Source: Sulfolobales archaeon
GTDB lineage: Archaea > Thermoproteota > Thermoprotei_A > Sulfolobales > NBVN01
Direction of reading: 5' to 3'
Length of the DNA: 64,000 bases
Assembly: GCA_026413885.1 (NCBI GenBank)
Contig: JAOAKA010000002.1
Coordinates: forward strand, 221,558 to 285,557
Shown here: positions 48,045 to 57,764 of the stretch, piece after piece
How the letters are laid out: each line of letters starts with the position of its first letter
Numbering within the stretch: position 1 is the stretch's first letter
The notes under the pieces: model-generated
Seen by the model: the letters and a program-made list of their open reading frames with translations, nothing else
What the model was told of the DNA's origin: nothing
Database searches by the model: none
Position numbers and translations under genes: made by a program

Positions 48045-48921
48045 TAAATAGCCCCTTAACGTAACCTACAGCTCTCTCCAAGTCTATTACAACTCCGTAT
48101 CGACGCTTAAAAAACTTCAGTAAATTACTTACATCATTTCTCAGATATCCTTCAGATCTCGGATCTTCTCTGTGCAGATACTGAGGCCAGTCTATTATGT
48201 AGGGTAGCTCGGTAGGTCCTCTCAGAGAGACAACTACATTGTATTCACTTAGGTCTGCGTGAACTATTCCAGCGTTTAAGTAAGCTACTCTCAGAGCTGT
48301 CAGTATCAGTTTAAGTATATTTTCCGGGTCTCTGGCGTCTCTATAGTCGCAGAGGTCTACTCCCTCTATAATCTCCATAACTACCGTGTGTCTACTCCAT
48401 CCGAATGCCTTTGGAACTAGTTCAGTCTGCTTAGATAGAATTGAGAGAGCTCTATACTCTCTCTCAGCAGAGACCTTGGAAGCTTCAAGCCAGGAGGGCT
48501 GATTCACTAAGTAGTCTCTAGACCTCACTACTTTTTTAAAGCTTATTCTACCTATCTTATAGAACTTTACTACAACTACATCACCTGAAGGTGTTTTAGC
48601 TAGGTGAAGAACACTCTCCTTACCCGTACCGATTGGAGGACCTATGTGAGATATTACGTCTCTCTCAACTAGGTCTAATAGAGCCAGACAGTCTAAGCCG
48701 AGGAAGGTAAGACGGTGTGCTGCTCTAGTTGGGTGTGTTTCAACTAGTTTGAGCTTCCTTAAGTTCTCGATCTCTTCCGCGAAAGATTTCTCGTGTAGTC
48801 GTGTTTTTCTAAATAACAGTTCTTCAGGTACATATTCATACACACTGACGTATCTATCTAGTAGAGCCAGTATAGATAGACCACATCTACTTACATGCTT
48901 ACATACTCTAGCTAGCTTCAA
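48034..48921 (-). CDS. rio2: Rio2-family serine/threonine protein kinase
   Basis: N-terminal winged helix; IGTGKESVLHLA, VHADLSEYNVVV, IIDWPQYL motifs. Confidence 0.92.
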   Translation of the reverse strand: MKLARVCKHVSRCGLSILALLDRYVSVYEYVPEELLFRKTRLHEKSFAEEIENLRKLKLVETHPTRAAHRLTFLGLDCLALLDLVERDVISHIGPPIGTGKESVLHLAKTPSGDVVVVKFYKIGRISFKKVVRSRDYLVNQPSWLEASKVSAEREYRALSILSKQTELVPKAFGWSRHTVVMEIIEGVDLCDYRDARDPENILKLILTALRVAYLNAGIVHADLSEYNVVVSLRGPTELPYIIDWPQYLHREDPRSEGYLRNDVSNLLKFFKRRYGVVIDLERAVGYVKGLFNGI

Positions 48922-49050
48922 GTAGACTCGCCCACTCTACCTCCAATGTAATCATACTAGACCTCAGTACTATATCTACTTACGAATTCTTAGCAGCATC
49001 TATCGAGCTCTCTTAAGTCTTCTCCAGTTGCTTCAGTATTTTTGATATGT

Positions 49051-49299
49051 ATAAACGTGTTGATGAAGAGAGCAAAGATAATAGCTAGAGAGTACTCTAA
49101 CTACTTGGTGAATTGTTTGAGCACTAAGAAAACCATTGAGTTAGATCTAATTGAAGAATACGTGTACAGAGGTGAAAGTAGATTTAGATTTAAAGTTAGA
49201 GGAACCAACTTAATAGTAAACGTTAGAGCCGGCGACGTCAACGAAGCTATAGAAAAAGCTATTGAAGTACTGAAGAGAGTTGGGTATATAAGTAGTTAG
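49051..49299 (+). CDS. small conserved-looking hypothetical protein
   Basis: ORF with coherent alpha/beta composition; flanked by non-coding sequence. Confidence 0.45.
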   Translation: MNVLMKRAKIIAREYSNYLVNCLSTKKTIELDLIEEYVYRGESRFRFKVRGTNLIVNVRAGDVNEAIEKAIEVLKRVGYISS

Positions 49300-49518
49300 C
49301 GCTATCACAGCTCGACTACAACCTCCAGGTTTCTAAGCCGCTAATTACTTAAGATACTCTCTAGAATCTCGTAGATAGTTTGGGAGTAACAAAGCTACTT
49401 GAAGCGTCACACCTTATTTAGCGGGGACTAGATGGGATATAGTTGAGAAGACATTAAATCCCACTCCATATCTGCTTAAATACATGTTTTAAGTTCTAGA
49501 TCTAGATTTTCGATTGGT

Positions 49519-50901
49519 GTGACTGTGTCTGAAAGCGCTATATCTAAATTAACAGTGTGCCGCACTACTCTAGCTAGATCAAAACTCCATTCTGACGTGT
49601 TGGAAGTGCTGGAAGCAGGAGTTAGAGCAGCCGATCCTGAGTCTTCTATTCGAAGAGTTATTACTAGGAGTGAGGATGGCGTGTGTGTGCTTAATGAGTG
49701 CTTTAACACTCGAAACCGCCGTATTCACGTAATCGGTTTTGGTAAAGCTGGTCAAGGCATGTCTCTGGGCTGTGAGAGCATCCTCGGAGACTTAGTGAGT
49801 GGAGGAGTAGTCATAGTTCCCTCAGTAGACCCAGCTAGAACTCCGAAGAGATTAGAGGTAGTTGAAGGAGATCACCCGATCCCTAGAGAAAAGACTCTGC
49901 TAGCCAGTCGCAGACTAGTTAGCTACGTTGAAGAAAATCTGAGAGAGGGAGACGTCGTCATAGTCTTAATCTCGGGTGGTGGGTCAGCTCTCTTCGAGGT
50001 GCCCTACCCCCCTCTAACACTAGATGAAGTAGCTACTACAACAAATATACTTATGAAGGCTGGTGCTGATATTGTTGAACTCAATACGGTACGTAAGCAC
50101 CTCAGCTTGGTTAAGGGTGGGAGGCTTCTAGAATTTCTCAGGAAGTCCTATAGAGTATTCTCCTTAATAATCTCAGACGTAGTCGGAGACCCTATAGAGT
50201 TTATTGCTTCAGGACCTACTGAAGCTGATACTACCACCTATCGAGATGTTTATGAAGTCCTACAGAGGAGAGATGTATGGAACTCTATTCCGATTAGTGT
50301 TAGAGAGCTCGTAATGAGGGGTCTAAGTGGTGAAATACCGGAAACCCCTAAGCCTGGAGACCCTCAGCTATCTAAAGTTAGAAATATCGTAGTCTCTAGC
50401 AACATTATATCTCTACTGGAGATGGAGAAGAAAGCTAGAGAGCTCGGCTACAGGACTACCATACTGACTTCTACAATGGTTGGAGAAGCTAGAGAAGTAG
50501 GTAGGTTTCTAGGGGGGGTCGCGAGACACGTAGCTAGGTACAAGAAGCCGGATGAGAGAGTAATGCTGCTACTAGGTGGAGAGACTACCGTAACTGTTAG
50601 AGGACGCGGTATTGGTGGAAGAAATCAAGAACTCTGCGTAGGTTTCGCTATATCTGTGAGAGGTCTCAGCAACGTAGTTCTAGTATCTGCTGGTTCAGAT
50701 GGAGTTGATGGTAATAGTCCAGCTGCTGGTGGTATCTGTGATGGAAGCCTAGTCGATGAAGCTCTGAGAGCTGGTTTAGATCCACATAGATACCTGAGCA
50801 ATAACGACACCTATACACTTCTCAGTAAGCTAGGTAGAGCGATAGTAACTGGACCTACGGGAACTAATGTAAATGACTTAGTAGTTCTAGCTATAGAGTA
50901 G
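49519..50901 (+). CDS. gckA: glycerate 2-kinase (GckA/MOFRL family)
   Basis: GFGKAGQGMSLGCESIL, EGDHPIPREKTL, LISGGGSALFEVP, GGRNQELCVGFAI, TGPTGTNVNDLVV. Confidence 0.92.
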   Translation: MTVSESAISKLTVCRTTLARSKLHSDVLEVLEAGVRAADPESSIRRVITRSEDGVCVLNECFNTRNRRIHVIGFGKAGQGMSLGCESILGDLVSGGVVIVPSVDPARTPKRLEVVEGDHPIPREKTLLASRRLVSYVEENLREGDVVIVLISGGGSALFEVPYPPLTLDEVATTTNILMKAGADIVELNTVRKHLSLVKGGRLLEFLRKSYRVFSLIISDVVGDPIEFIASGPTEADTTTYRDVYEVLQRRDVWNSIPISVRELVMRGLSGEIPETPKPGDPQLSKVRNIVVSSNIISLLEMEKKARELGYRTTILTSTMVGEAREVGRFLGGVARHVARYKKPDERVMLLLGGETTVTVRGRGIGGRNQELCVGFAISVRGLSNVVLVSAGSDGVDGNSPAAGGICDGSLVDEALRAGLDPHRYLSNNDTYTLLSKLGRAIVTGPTGTNVNDLVVLAIE

Positions 50902-50910
50902 GGAACCTCC

Positions 50911-52278
50911 TTGAATGTAGTAGATATAGCATTAATCACACTACTATCACCACTAGTGCTAATTCTATCTCTACACTCACTGTATCTCATAGCCGGTAGT
51001 AGAGTCGACATGAAGTATGACTCTAAACCCACTTCAGAAAAAACTGTTAGTGTAGTTGTCCCTATAAAAAATGAACCTCTAAGCCTAGTTCTCGACTGTG
51101 TTAAACACCTAAGTAAAGTTATGAAAAACCTCGGCAGTAGGTCTCACATATACATAGTATCTGACGATGAGGAAGAGTACGTTGAATCATTGAAAAATGA
51201 ATTGAGGAGTTTAAATACGCCGGTAGCAGTTGAAGTAGTGAGACATGGAGGTAGGGGAGGACGTGTTGGATCACTGAATTTTGCTCTTAGAGAGGTAGTA
51301 GATAGTGATACACTACTTGTTCTAGATGTGGACGCTCGACCTAGTGAGGAGTTCTTTGAAGAACTACTGAAGTGTGCTCGAAATCATGATGTTTGTGTAG
51401 GCCGCTGGGTTGGGTATTGGTCTAGGAATACTCGAGTATCGGCAGCTCTAGCTTTTTCTACTGAATTAGTATCGGCAGCTCTATATGGGGGCAGGCGATC
51501 TTTTGGATTACTTATCTTTCCTCTAGGCTCGGGAACACTCTTCAACGTAAATTCTCTAAGATCTGTCGGAGGCTGGGAAGACGGGACAATGCAGGACGAC
51601 GTAATCATAGGTATGAAGCTTCACGGAGCCGGCTATAGCATTGAACACTCTCCCAGAGCTGTGGTTAGAGTCTTAGTGCCGTCTTCCTATAGAGCTTTCA
51701 GAATTCAGCAGCTTAAGTGGGCTTATGGTTCGCTAGAGAGTTTGAGATATAGCTTTAAGTATCTAAATAGAGACATAGGCTTTCTGAAGTCTTTCGAAGC
51801 CAGACTGTACACGCTTCAGTACCTACCCGGTCTCACTGTTTTAGTAGCTTCATTAATTGTACCTAGTCTAGCATTAGCTGTAGGAGTAGATCTAAGTCTA
51901 CACACTGTACTCCTCATAGGAATACCTACTTCTCTATATGTAGCGACTGTTCTCAAGAATGCTGTAAAGCGGGGGTATAGACCACTTAAAACCCTCAGAA
52001 CTTTGGGATGTGCCTCAGCTATAGGTTTAGCAGTAGCACCAGTAGTAATTAAGGGACTCGTCATGGGTGCTCTAGGAATGCGTCCGAGAGCTCCAGTCAC
52101 ACCTAAAGGACCTGAAGACCGCGAGAAATTCGGTGAGTATATAGAAGAGTACACTGCTGCCGCGATTTCACTCTCTCTAGGGATATCAGCACTATTCAGC
52201 GGCTACTACATGGTATCTGGACTAGGCTTTCTACCAGCTGTAGCTCTACTCTATACGTTGCTGAGAGCTACTAGATAA
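50911..52278 (+). CDS. membrane glycosyltransferase family 2
   Basis: VVVPIKNEPLSLV, LDVDARPS, QDDVIIGMKLHGAGY, QQLKWAYGSLE; C-terminal TM helices. Confidence 0.88.
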   Translation: MNVVDIALITLLSPLVLILSLHSLYLIAGSRVDMKYDSKPTSEKTVSVVVPIKNEPLSLVLDCVKHLSKVMKNLGSRSHIYIVSDDEEEYVESLKNELRSLNTPVAVEVVRHGGRGGRVGSLNFALREVVDSDTLLVLDVDARPSEEFFEELLKCARNHDVCVGRWVGYWSRNTRVSAALAFSTELVSAALYGGRRSFGLLIFPLGSGTLFNVNSLRSVGGWEDGTMQDDVIIGMKLHGAGYSIEHSPRAVVRVLVPSSYRAFRIQQLKWAYGSLESLRYSFKYLNRDIGFLKSFEARLYTLQYLPGLTVLVASLIVPSLALAVGVDLSLHTVLLIGIPTSLYVATVLKNAVKRGYRPLKTLRTLGCASAIGLAVAPVVIKGLVMGALGMRPRAPVTPKGPEDREKFGEYIEEYTAAAISLSLGISALFSGYYMVSGLGFLPAVALLYTLLRATR

Positions 52279-52323
52279 CCTCGCGCACTAAGCTCAAATT
52301 ACTCTCACTACTTCTTAGAACAG

Positions 52324-53211
52324 CTAGTCGAGAGAGATCCAGTCTAAGCTAGCTGCATCAAGATTTACAATTAGGTAGCCCAGGTAGTTAGTCTCTATCG
52401 CACCTCGAATACTTAGAATAGTGCCTTCAGGCAATTCTGCGAATCTCAGGCGGTGGCTAATGAGGTAGATACTGCAGTTAGTTTGAGCTGAGGTTCTAAC
52501 TACTTCAGCTTTAATTATTGCTGGAGTTCTGTAATCACTTTCAGATATCTTAGCGATTAACTCAGAGTTTCTCACATCTACGTAAGGTCCTAGGAAGTCT
52601 CTTACCCTATCGCAATTCACTATTCTTATAGTCACCTTTCTACTTCGATATCTACCCTGAAGATATCTCTTCGTAATGAAGTATGCGTGTATTTTAAGAT
52701 CTATAGATTCTGAAACTTCAGCTAATTCTACGACTGCTTCACTGAGGCTTAAGTGCTCCAACACTCTCTCTAGGTAGAGAGAGCGCACTTCACTATATGC
52801 TTCAGGTTTATCGAGACAGTGTATATCTATATCTGAACTACTCTGGCTATAGCCCCCTAGGTAAGACCCAGCGATACCGCACTTCAATCCGCGTGATGCG
52901 AGTAGCTGGAGAAGCTTCTGCGCTTCTATATCTCCAACTCTAAGTCCATCCAATATCCACCTACGTATCTCCACAATATCTTGCTCTGGGACTATCGGAA
53001 CTCTTCTCCCAATCTCTCTCAAGTTCTTTAGATAATGGAGGTAGTACCTATTGACGACTTCTATAGATTCCGAGAACCTCTTAAACTTCCTACCGTCTAC
53101 TACTCTAGGCAGAGCTACATATCCTCCCGGTGGGTGCGCACAGCCTTTTATAACCCATACACTTCCATCTCTAAGTCTCACTATATCGCCCTCTAGTAGC
53201 TGGGTGCTCAC
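52324..53211 (-). CDS. nucleotidyltransferase-domain protein
   Basis: CGIAGSYLGGYSQSSSDIDIHCL (GSxxxG...SDxD) nucleotidyltransferase motif. Confidence 0.7.
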   Translation of the reverse strand: MSTQLLEGDIVRLRDGSVWVIKGCAHPPGGYVALPRVVDGRKFKRFSESIEVVNRYYLHYLKNLREIGRRVPIVPEQDIVEIRRWILDGLRVGDIEAQKLLQLLASRGLKCGIAGSYLGGYSQSSSDIDIHCLDKPEAYSEVRSLYLERVLEHLSLSEAVVELAEVSESIDLKIHAYFITKRYLQGRYRSRKVTIRIVNCDRVRDFLGPYVDVRNSELIAKISESDYRTPAIIKAEVVRTSAQTNCSIYLISHRLRFAELPEGTILSIRGAIETNYLGYLIVNLDAASLDWISLD

Positions 53212-53332
53212 GAATTCCAGTCCCTCGAGTAGTTGCCTACAGCTAGTTAGATAAAGATAACGTATTCACTCAGTCCTATAAATTCTTCAATGAGATACGT
53301 ATTCTTCGAAAGGTTGAAAATAAGTGATTAAG

Positions 53333-54544
53333 CTATATCCCCAGAGACCCGATAAACTCCTTTATTCTTTCTACTCCTTCCTCGATGAGTTTAGCGTCTA
53401 CTGCGAAACTGAGTCTTATGTATTCTCTACCGGCTTTATCTGGGAATGCTGTCCCCGGGAGAGTTACTACGTATTTACTGTAGAGGAGCTTCTCGACGAA
53501 TTCCTCAACTGTGAGTTTAGCCGCATCAAGGACTTTCTTAATTCTCGGGAATATATAGAATGCTCCAGTACTGGGCCAGACTTCGAATCCTCTTATCTCA
53601 CTCAATTTTCTAGTAATAACATCTCTTCGATATTGGAATAGCCTGATCATTTCTTTAACGGGCTCCCACGGACCTCTTAAAGCCGCTATAGCTGCTCTCT
53701 GAGCGAAAGATACTGGACAAGACCAAATATTTACAGCTAGTCTAGTCAGTTTTGAAGCTACTTCCTCTCTAACGACTAAATAACCCAATCTCCATCCAGT
53801 CATTGAGAAGGTCTTGGAGAAGCCGTTTATGTAGAGCACGCGATCTCTCCAATCACTGAAAGTTAGGAACGACCTAAACGGCTGGTTGTCGTATATGAAG
53901 TTGTCGTATATTTCATCTACTAAGACCATGATGTTGTGTTCTCTCGCTATCTCGTATATTCTCTCTACTTGTGTAGGTGTGAAGAGAGCTCCCGTTGGAT
54001 TGTGGGGATTGTTGACTACGACCGCCTTAGTTCTGGGAGTTATAGCTGCTTCAATAGCTTCAACATCTAGTGCGAATCCTCCAGTAGGTCCAAGCCACTT
54101 CAGTGGGATATATACTGGTTTAGCTCCTAGAAATCTAGCTACCTCCGGATAGGCTGGATAGGAAGGTTCCGGCACGATTATCTCGTCTCCGGGGTTTATA
54201 TAAGCTGAGAGTGCGAGAAATATAGCTCCTTTAGCACCGGGAGTTATTATTATTTCAGAGGGTTTTACATTAGATCCATATCTTCCATTTAAGTAATCAG
54301 CTACAGCTTCACGAAGCTCTCTAATTCCAGGAGTCTCAGTGTAGCCTGTGAATTTAGAGTCCAGAGCTTTCTTTGCTTCATCTATGATATGCTGAAATGT
54401 CGGAATATCCGGCTGACCTACCCCAAAGCTTATTACTCTATGACCAGCTCTCTCTAGCTCACGAGCTTTAGCTATGTACACAAAGGCTACCTCACCGAGA
54501 AGTTCAGCAATTATGGGCTTCATGTCCAGTGTAGAGGGTTTCAT
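53333..54544 (-). CDS. class I/II PLP aminotransferase (aspartate aminotransferase-like)
   Basis: VNNPHNPTGALFTP, NGFSKTFSMTGWRLGYLV. Confidence 0.93.
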   Translation of the reverse strand: MKPSTLDMKPIIAELLGEVAFVYIAKARELERAGHRVISFGVGQPDIPTFQHIIDEAKKALDSKFTGYTETPGIRELREAVADYLNGRYGSNVKPSEIIITPGAKGAIFLALSAYINPGDEIIVPEPSYPAYPEVARFLGAKPVYIPLKWLGPTGGFALDVEAIEAAITPRTKAVVVNNPHNPTGALFTPTQVERIYEIAREHNIMVLVDEIYDNFIYDNQPFRSFLTFSDWRDRVLYINGFSKTFSMTGWRLGYLVVREEVASKLTRLAVNIWSCPVSFAQRAAIAALRGPWEPVKEMIRLFQYRRDVITRKLSEIRGFEVWPSTGAFYIFPRIKKVLDAAKLTVEEFVEKLLYSKYVVTLPGTAFPDKAGREYIRLSFAVDAKLIEEGVERIKEFIGSLGI

Positions 54545-54642
54545 ATACTACCCCATAATAAGATTACTGCTAATTTTTAAGCCGTAAAGTAGCTGAGATG
54601 TGTATCTGAGAGCTACGTGCTTATTTTAAGTTTTGAAACTAT

Positions 54643-55668
54643 TTGCGGGAGACCACTTTGAAACCGAAGGTCTTCATAACGAGAGAACTCTTTAAAGAAC
54701 CTATAGAGAGGATATCTCAGTACTACGAAGTTGAGGTATGGGATAGATATCACCAACCACCTTACGAAGTGCTCTTAGGTAAGGCTAGGGAGGTGGAAGC
54801 TCTAGTATCTCTACTTACAGATAGAATAGACTGCAGACTACTTCAGAGTTCTCCGAGACTCCGGATAGTTGCTCAATACGCTGTAGGATTCGACAATATC
54901 GACATAAACTGCGCTACTAAGCTGGGAATATATGTTACAAATACACCTGGAGTCTTAACAGAATCAACTGCTGAACTCACATGGGCTCTAATACTAGCTG
55001 TTAGTAGAAGGATTGTTGAATCCGATGTATTCGTCAGATGGGGTGAATGGTATAGATCTAGTACTGCTTGGCACCCCAAGATGATGTTGGGATTTGAGTT
55101 GATGGGGAAGACTCTCGGAGTTGTAGGGTTGGGTAGGATAGGTAGGCGTGTAGCTGAAATCGGTGTTAGAGGCTTCGGCATGAAGGTGGTCTACTACGAT
55201 GTGGTGAGGAACTACGAAGCTGAGAGAGAGATTGGTGCTGAATTTCGAGAGCTGCGAGACCTACTCAGAGAAGCAGATATCGTAACTATTCACGTACCTC
55301 TAACCCCTCAAACAAAACATGTAATTAATGAAGACTATCTGAGGTTGATGAAGAAGACAGCTATTTTAGTGAATACTGCTAGAGGTGCTGTAGTAGATAC
55401 AAACGCACTAGTGAAAGCCCTCAGAGAGGGCTGGATAGCTGGAGCAGGAATAGACGTATTCGAAGAAGAGCCTTTGAGTCCCAATCACCCGCTAACCGCT
55501 CTAAAGAATGCGGTGTTAGTTCCACATATAGGTAGTGCTACTTATGAAGCGAGGTACTCTATGGCTGATGCAGTAGCCGACAACTTAATAGCTTTCTACG
55601 AAGGTAAGCTACCACCGAACTTAGTAAATAGAGATGTAGTGAACCTACGCTCACCCGGATTTAAGTAG
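54643..55668 (+). CDS. gyaR: D-2-hydroxyacid dehydrogenase (glyoxylate reductase type)
   Basis: GVVGLGRIGRRVAEIG, VNTARGAVVDTNALVKAL, GAGIDVFEEEP. Confidence 0.93.
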   Translation: MRETTLKPKVFITRELFKEPIERISQYYEVEVWDRYHQPPYEVLLGKAREVEALVSLLTDRIDCRLLQSSPRLRIVAQYAVGFDNIDINCATKLGIYVTNTPGVLTESTAELTWALILAVSRRIVESDVFVRWGEWYRSSTAWHPKMMLGFELMGKTLGVVGLGRIGRRVAEIGVRGFGMKVVYYDVVRNYEAEREIGAEFRELRDLLREADIVTIHVPLTPQTKHVINEDYLRLMKKTAILVNTARGAVVDTNALVKALREGWIAGAGIDVFEEEPLSPNHPLTALKNAVLVPHIGSATYEARYSMADAVADNLIAFYEGKLPPNLVNRDVVNLRSPGFK

Positions 55669-56059
55669 GTACGGTTTCTACGAGCACTTCTTTTAGCTCA
55701 CCCTCTCTTAGAATCCAGGCTCTAGCTAGACACTCACTTTCATCTACAATTACCCATGGAATCGGCCACAGCCTCATACCGTCGATATCGAGTGAGCTCG
55801 GTAGCGCTCCCAATTTGTGGGTGTGGAGTAGAGCAACTACTTCATATCCTGATGCTTCTGAAAACCTAAATGCTTCAACTATAGCTCTTGGATCTAGGAA
55901 AAACCTATATTTGTCTTCAGATATGTTCTCGCCTAAAACAATATCTTCAATAAAGATATTCCCGCTTTCAGTAAATCCTACAGCTAGCCCCGCCAGTTCT
56001 TTTCCGTAAATTCTTGAGGTAGCACATACTAGCTCGATGATGTATTTAGATACTACCAG
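55661..56059 (-). CDS. JAMM/MPN-domain metalloprotease-like protein, CTG start (56059 or 56107)
   Basis: Absent from the ORF track. Translation: LVVSKYIIELVCATSRIYGKELAGLAVGFTESGNIFIEDIVLGENISEDKYRFFLDPRAIVEAFRFSEASGYEVVALLHTHKLGALPSSLDIDGMRLWPIPWVIVDESECLARAWILREGELKEVLVETVPT*, with JAMM core HTHxxxxxPSxxD. Confidence 0.8.
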   Translation of the reverse strand: MVVSKYIIELVCATSRIYGKELAGLAVGFTESGNIFIEDIVLGENISEDKYRFFLDPRAIVEAFRFSEASGYEVVALLHTHKLGALPSSLDIDGMRLWPIPWVIVDESECLARAWILREGELKEVLVETVPT

Positions 56060-56072
56060 TCTGACTATAGGT

Positions 56073-56327
56073 CTACCCCACTCTAGAGAGAGCTCTTCTA
56101 ACGTCAGCCGGTAGGTCTTCGTACTCTACTACCACGTTCTTTAAATCCTGGAAAGACTGGTGGCTCAGCAGGTCCCACTCTTCTTCTCGATCTCCAACTG
56201 AGTGCCTTCCTTTAAGTGATTCATGTATTACTACAAATCTCCCTACAGATGTAGTTACGACTTCACAAACTCTCTCCACTACCCCCTTTCTATACCTATA
56301 TACAGCTTCTCTAGCGGCTTTAAGCAT
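56073..56327 (-). CDS. small hypothetical protein
   Basis: 84-aa ORF directly upstream of the JAMM gene on the same strand. Confidence 0.5.
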   Translation of the reverse strand: MLKAAREAVYRYRKGVVERVCEVVTTSVGRFVVIHESLKGRHSVGDREEEWDLLSHQSFQDLKNVVVEYEDLPADVRRALSRVG

Positions 56328-56432
56328 ATCTACCCCACTTTACGCTGGTAATTGAAATAAAAGCATTGAGACAGAGTTCTAACTAGACCGATGATGTGTA
56401 CCCGGCAAGTAGGTAGTGATGCCTTCTCAGTG

Positions 56433-56789
56433 TTACTCTGAGGTCCCAGAGCTATACTTACCTATGTTTCTACACACACTAAGCACTAGAGTTGAGGTTT
56501 CCTCATATAGTTCCTCAGGATCTATAGAGCAATCAATTCCTCTAACTATATAAGATATAGACTTCATTTCACCGAAGACTTCAGCACCCTCTATAACGAC
56601 CCTCCTCCCGGATGGTAGAGTTATTTCTTCTGAATAACAGAGTCTAGAGTCACTCGTAGAGACACTCTTCACACATTTAAAGCAGTATGGAAGCCCAGGG
56701 AGATCTCCGACTGCGTGTGGTTCCTCAGAACACACCACTACTACCTTGAGGAAGTCCCGTATCACATACTCCTTACAGTAGGCGTTCAC
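56433..56789 (-). CDS. hypothetical protein, Cys-containing
   Basis: ORF 118 aa with LPYCFKC; located in a same-strand gene series. Confidence 0.45.
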   Translation of the reverse strand: MNAYCKEYVIRDFLKVVVVCSEEPHAVGDLPGLPYCFKCVKSVSTSDSRLCYSEEITLPSGRRVVIEGAEVFGEMKSISYIVRGIDCSIDPEELYEETSTLVLSVCRNIGKYSSGTSE

Positions 56790-56803
56790 TCACAGACACC
56801 TAC

Positions 56804-57694
56804 CTATTCCGCAGACTTCTCGCTTTCACGTCTCTCTCCCAGCCCCACAGTGCGGACCAATGTTGTTAAACCAGTTACTAACTCCATTGGTAGTATTATC
56901 TTCGTCGATGGACTTTCAGCTATTTTAGATATAGCTTCTAGATACTGCAGAAAGAGTGTATTAGCAGCCACTCTCGAAGCTGACTCGTTAACTAGCTCTA
57001 GAGACCTCGATATTCCCTCAGCTCTAAGTACAGCTGCTTGCTTATCTCCTTCAGCTTTCTTTATCTGAGACTCTCTATAGCCTTCAGCCTCAAGTATAGC
57101 TGCCTGCTTCTTACCGTCCGCCTCAAGTATCATCGCTCTCCTATTTCTCTCCGCAGCCATCTGCTTAATCATAGCTTCCTGCACATCTCTAGGAGGCTTT
57201 ATCTCCTTGATCTCGACGGAGGTAACCTTAATACCCCATCTATCGGTAATCTCATCTAGTTTAGCTCTTAGAGTGCTATTGATATATTCTCTCTTTGCTA
57301 ATACATCATCTAGTAGTAAATCTCCAACAACTGCTCTAAGAGTGGTCATAGCTATCCCGGTTGAAGCCGTTATGTAGTTACTGACAGATGTGATAGCTAG
57401 AGCTGGGTCGAAGACCTTTATGTAGACTAGTAGGTCTATATCTACGGGTGCGTTATCTTTAGTTATACAAGTCTGTGGTGGTATATCTATCACGAACTCC
57501 CTCAAGTCTACTTTAACCGCACTATCGATTAATGGAACGAGAACCACTAATCCCGGTCCTCGAACACCGACCATCCTACCTAGTCTGAAGACTATGAGTC
57601 TCTCGTACTCGGGGACTATCCTGATACTTCTAGCCACTATGGAGGCTACAAAGACTAACGCCAAAACTACTGTAATTAAGGTGAATATATCCAA
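56804..57694 (-). CDS. SPFH/Band 7 (stomatin-like) protein
   Basis: RIVPEYERLIVFRLGRMVGVRGPGLVVLVPLID..., ADGKKQAAILEAEGYRES, N-terminal TM. Confidence 0.95.
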   Translation of the reverse strand: MDIFTLITVVLALVFVASIVARSIRIVPEYERLIVFRLGRMVGVRGPGLVVLVPLIDSAVKVDLREFVIDIPPQTCITKDNAPVDIDLLVYIKVFDPALAITSVSNYITASTGIAMTTLRAVVGDLLLDDVLAKREYINSTLRAKLDEITDRWGIKVTSVEIKEIKPPRDVQEAMIKQMAAERNRRAMILEADGKKQAAILEAEGYRESQIKKAEGDKQAAVLRAEGISRSLELVNESASRVAANTLFLQYLEAISKIAESPSTKIILPMELVTGLTTLVRTVGLGERRESEKSAE

Positions 57695-57764
57695 GTGCTC
57701 ACCTGACCTATCTCTATCGATACATATATATATTTCTGCAGAAGCCTGGTGTTCTCCCGATGAT

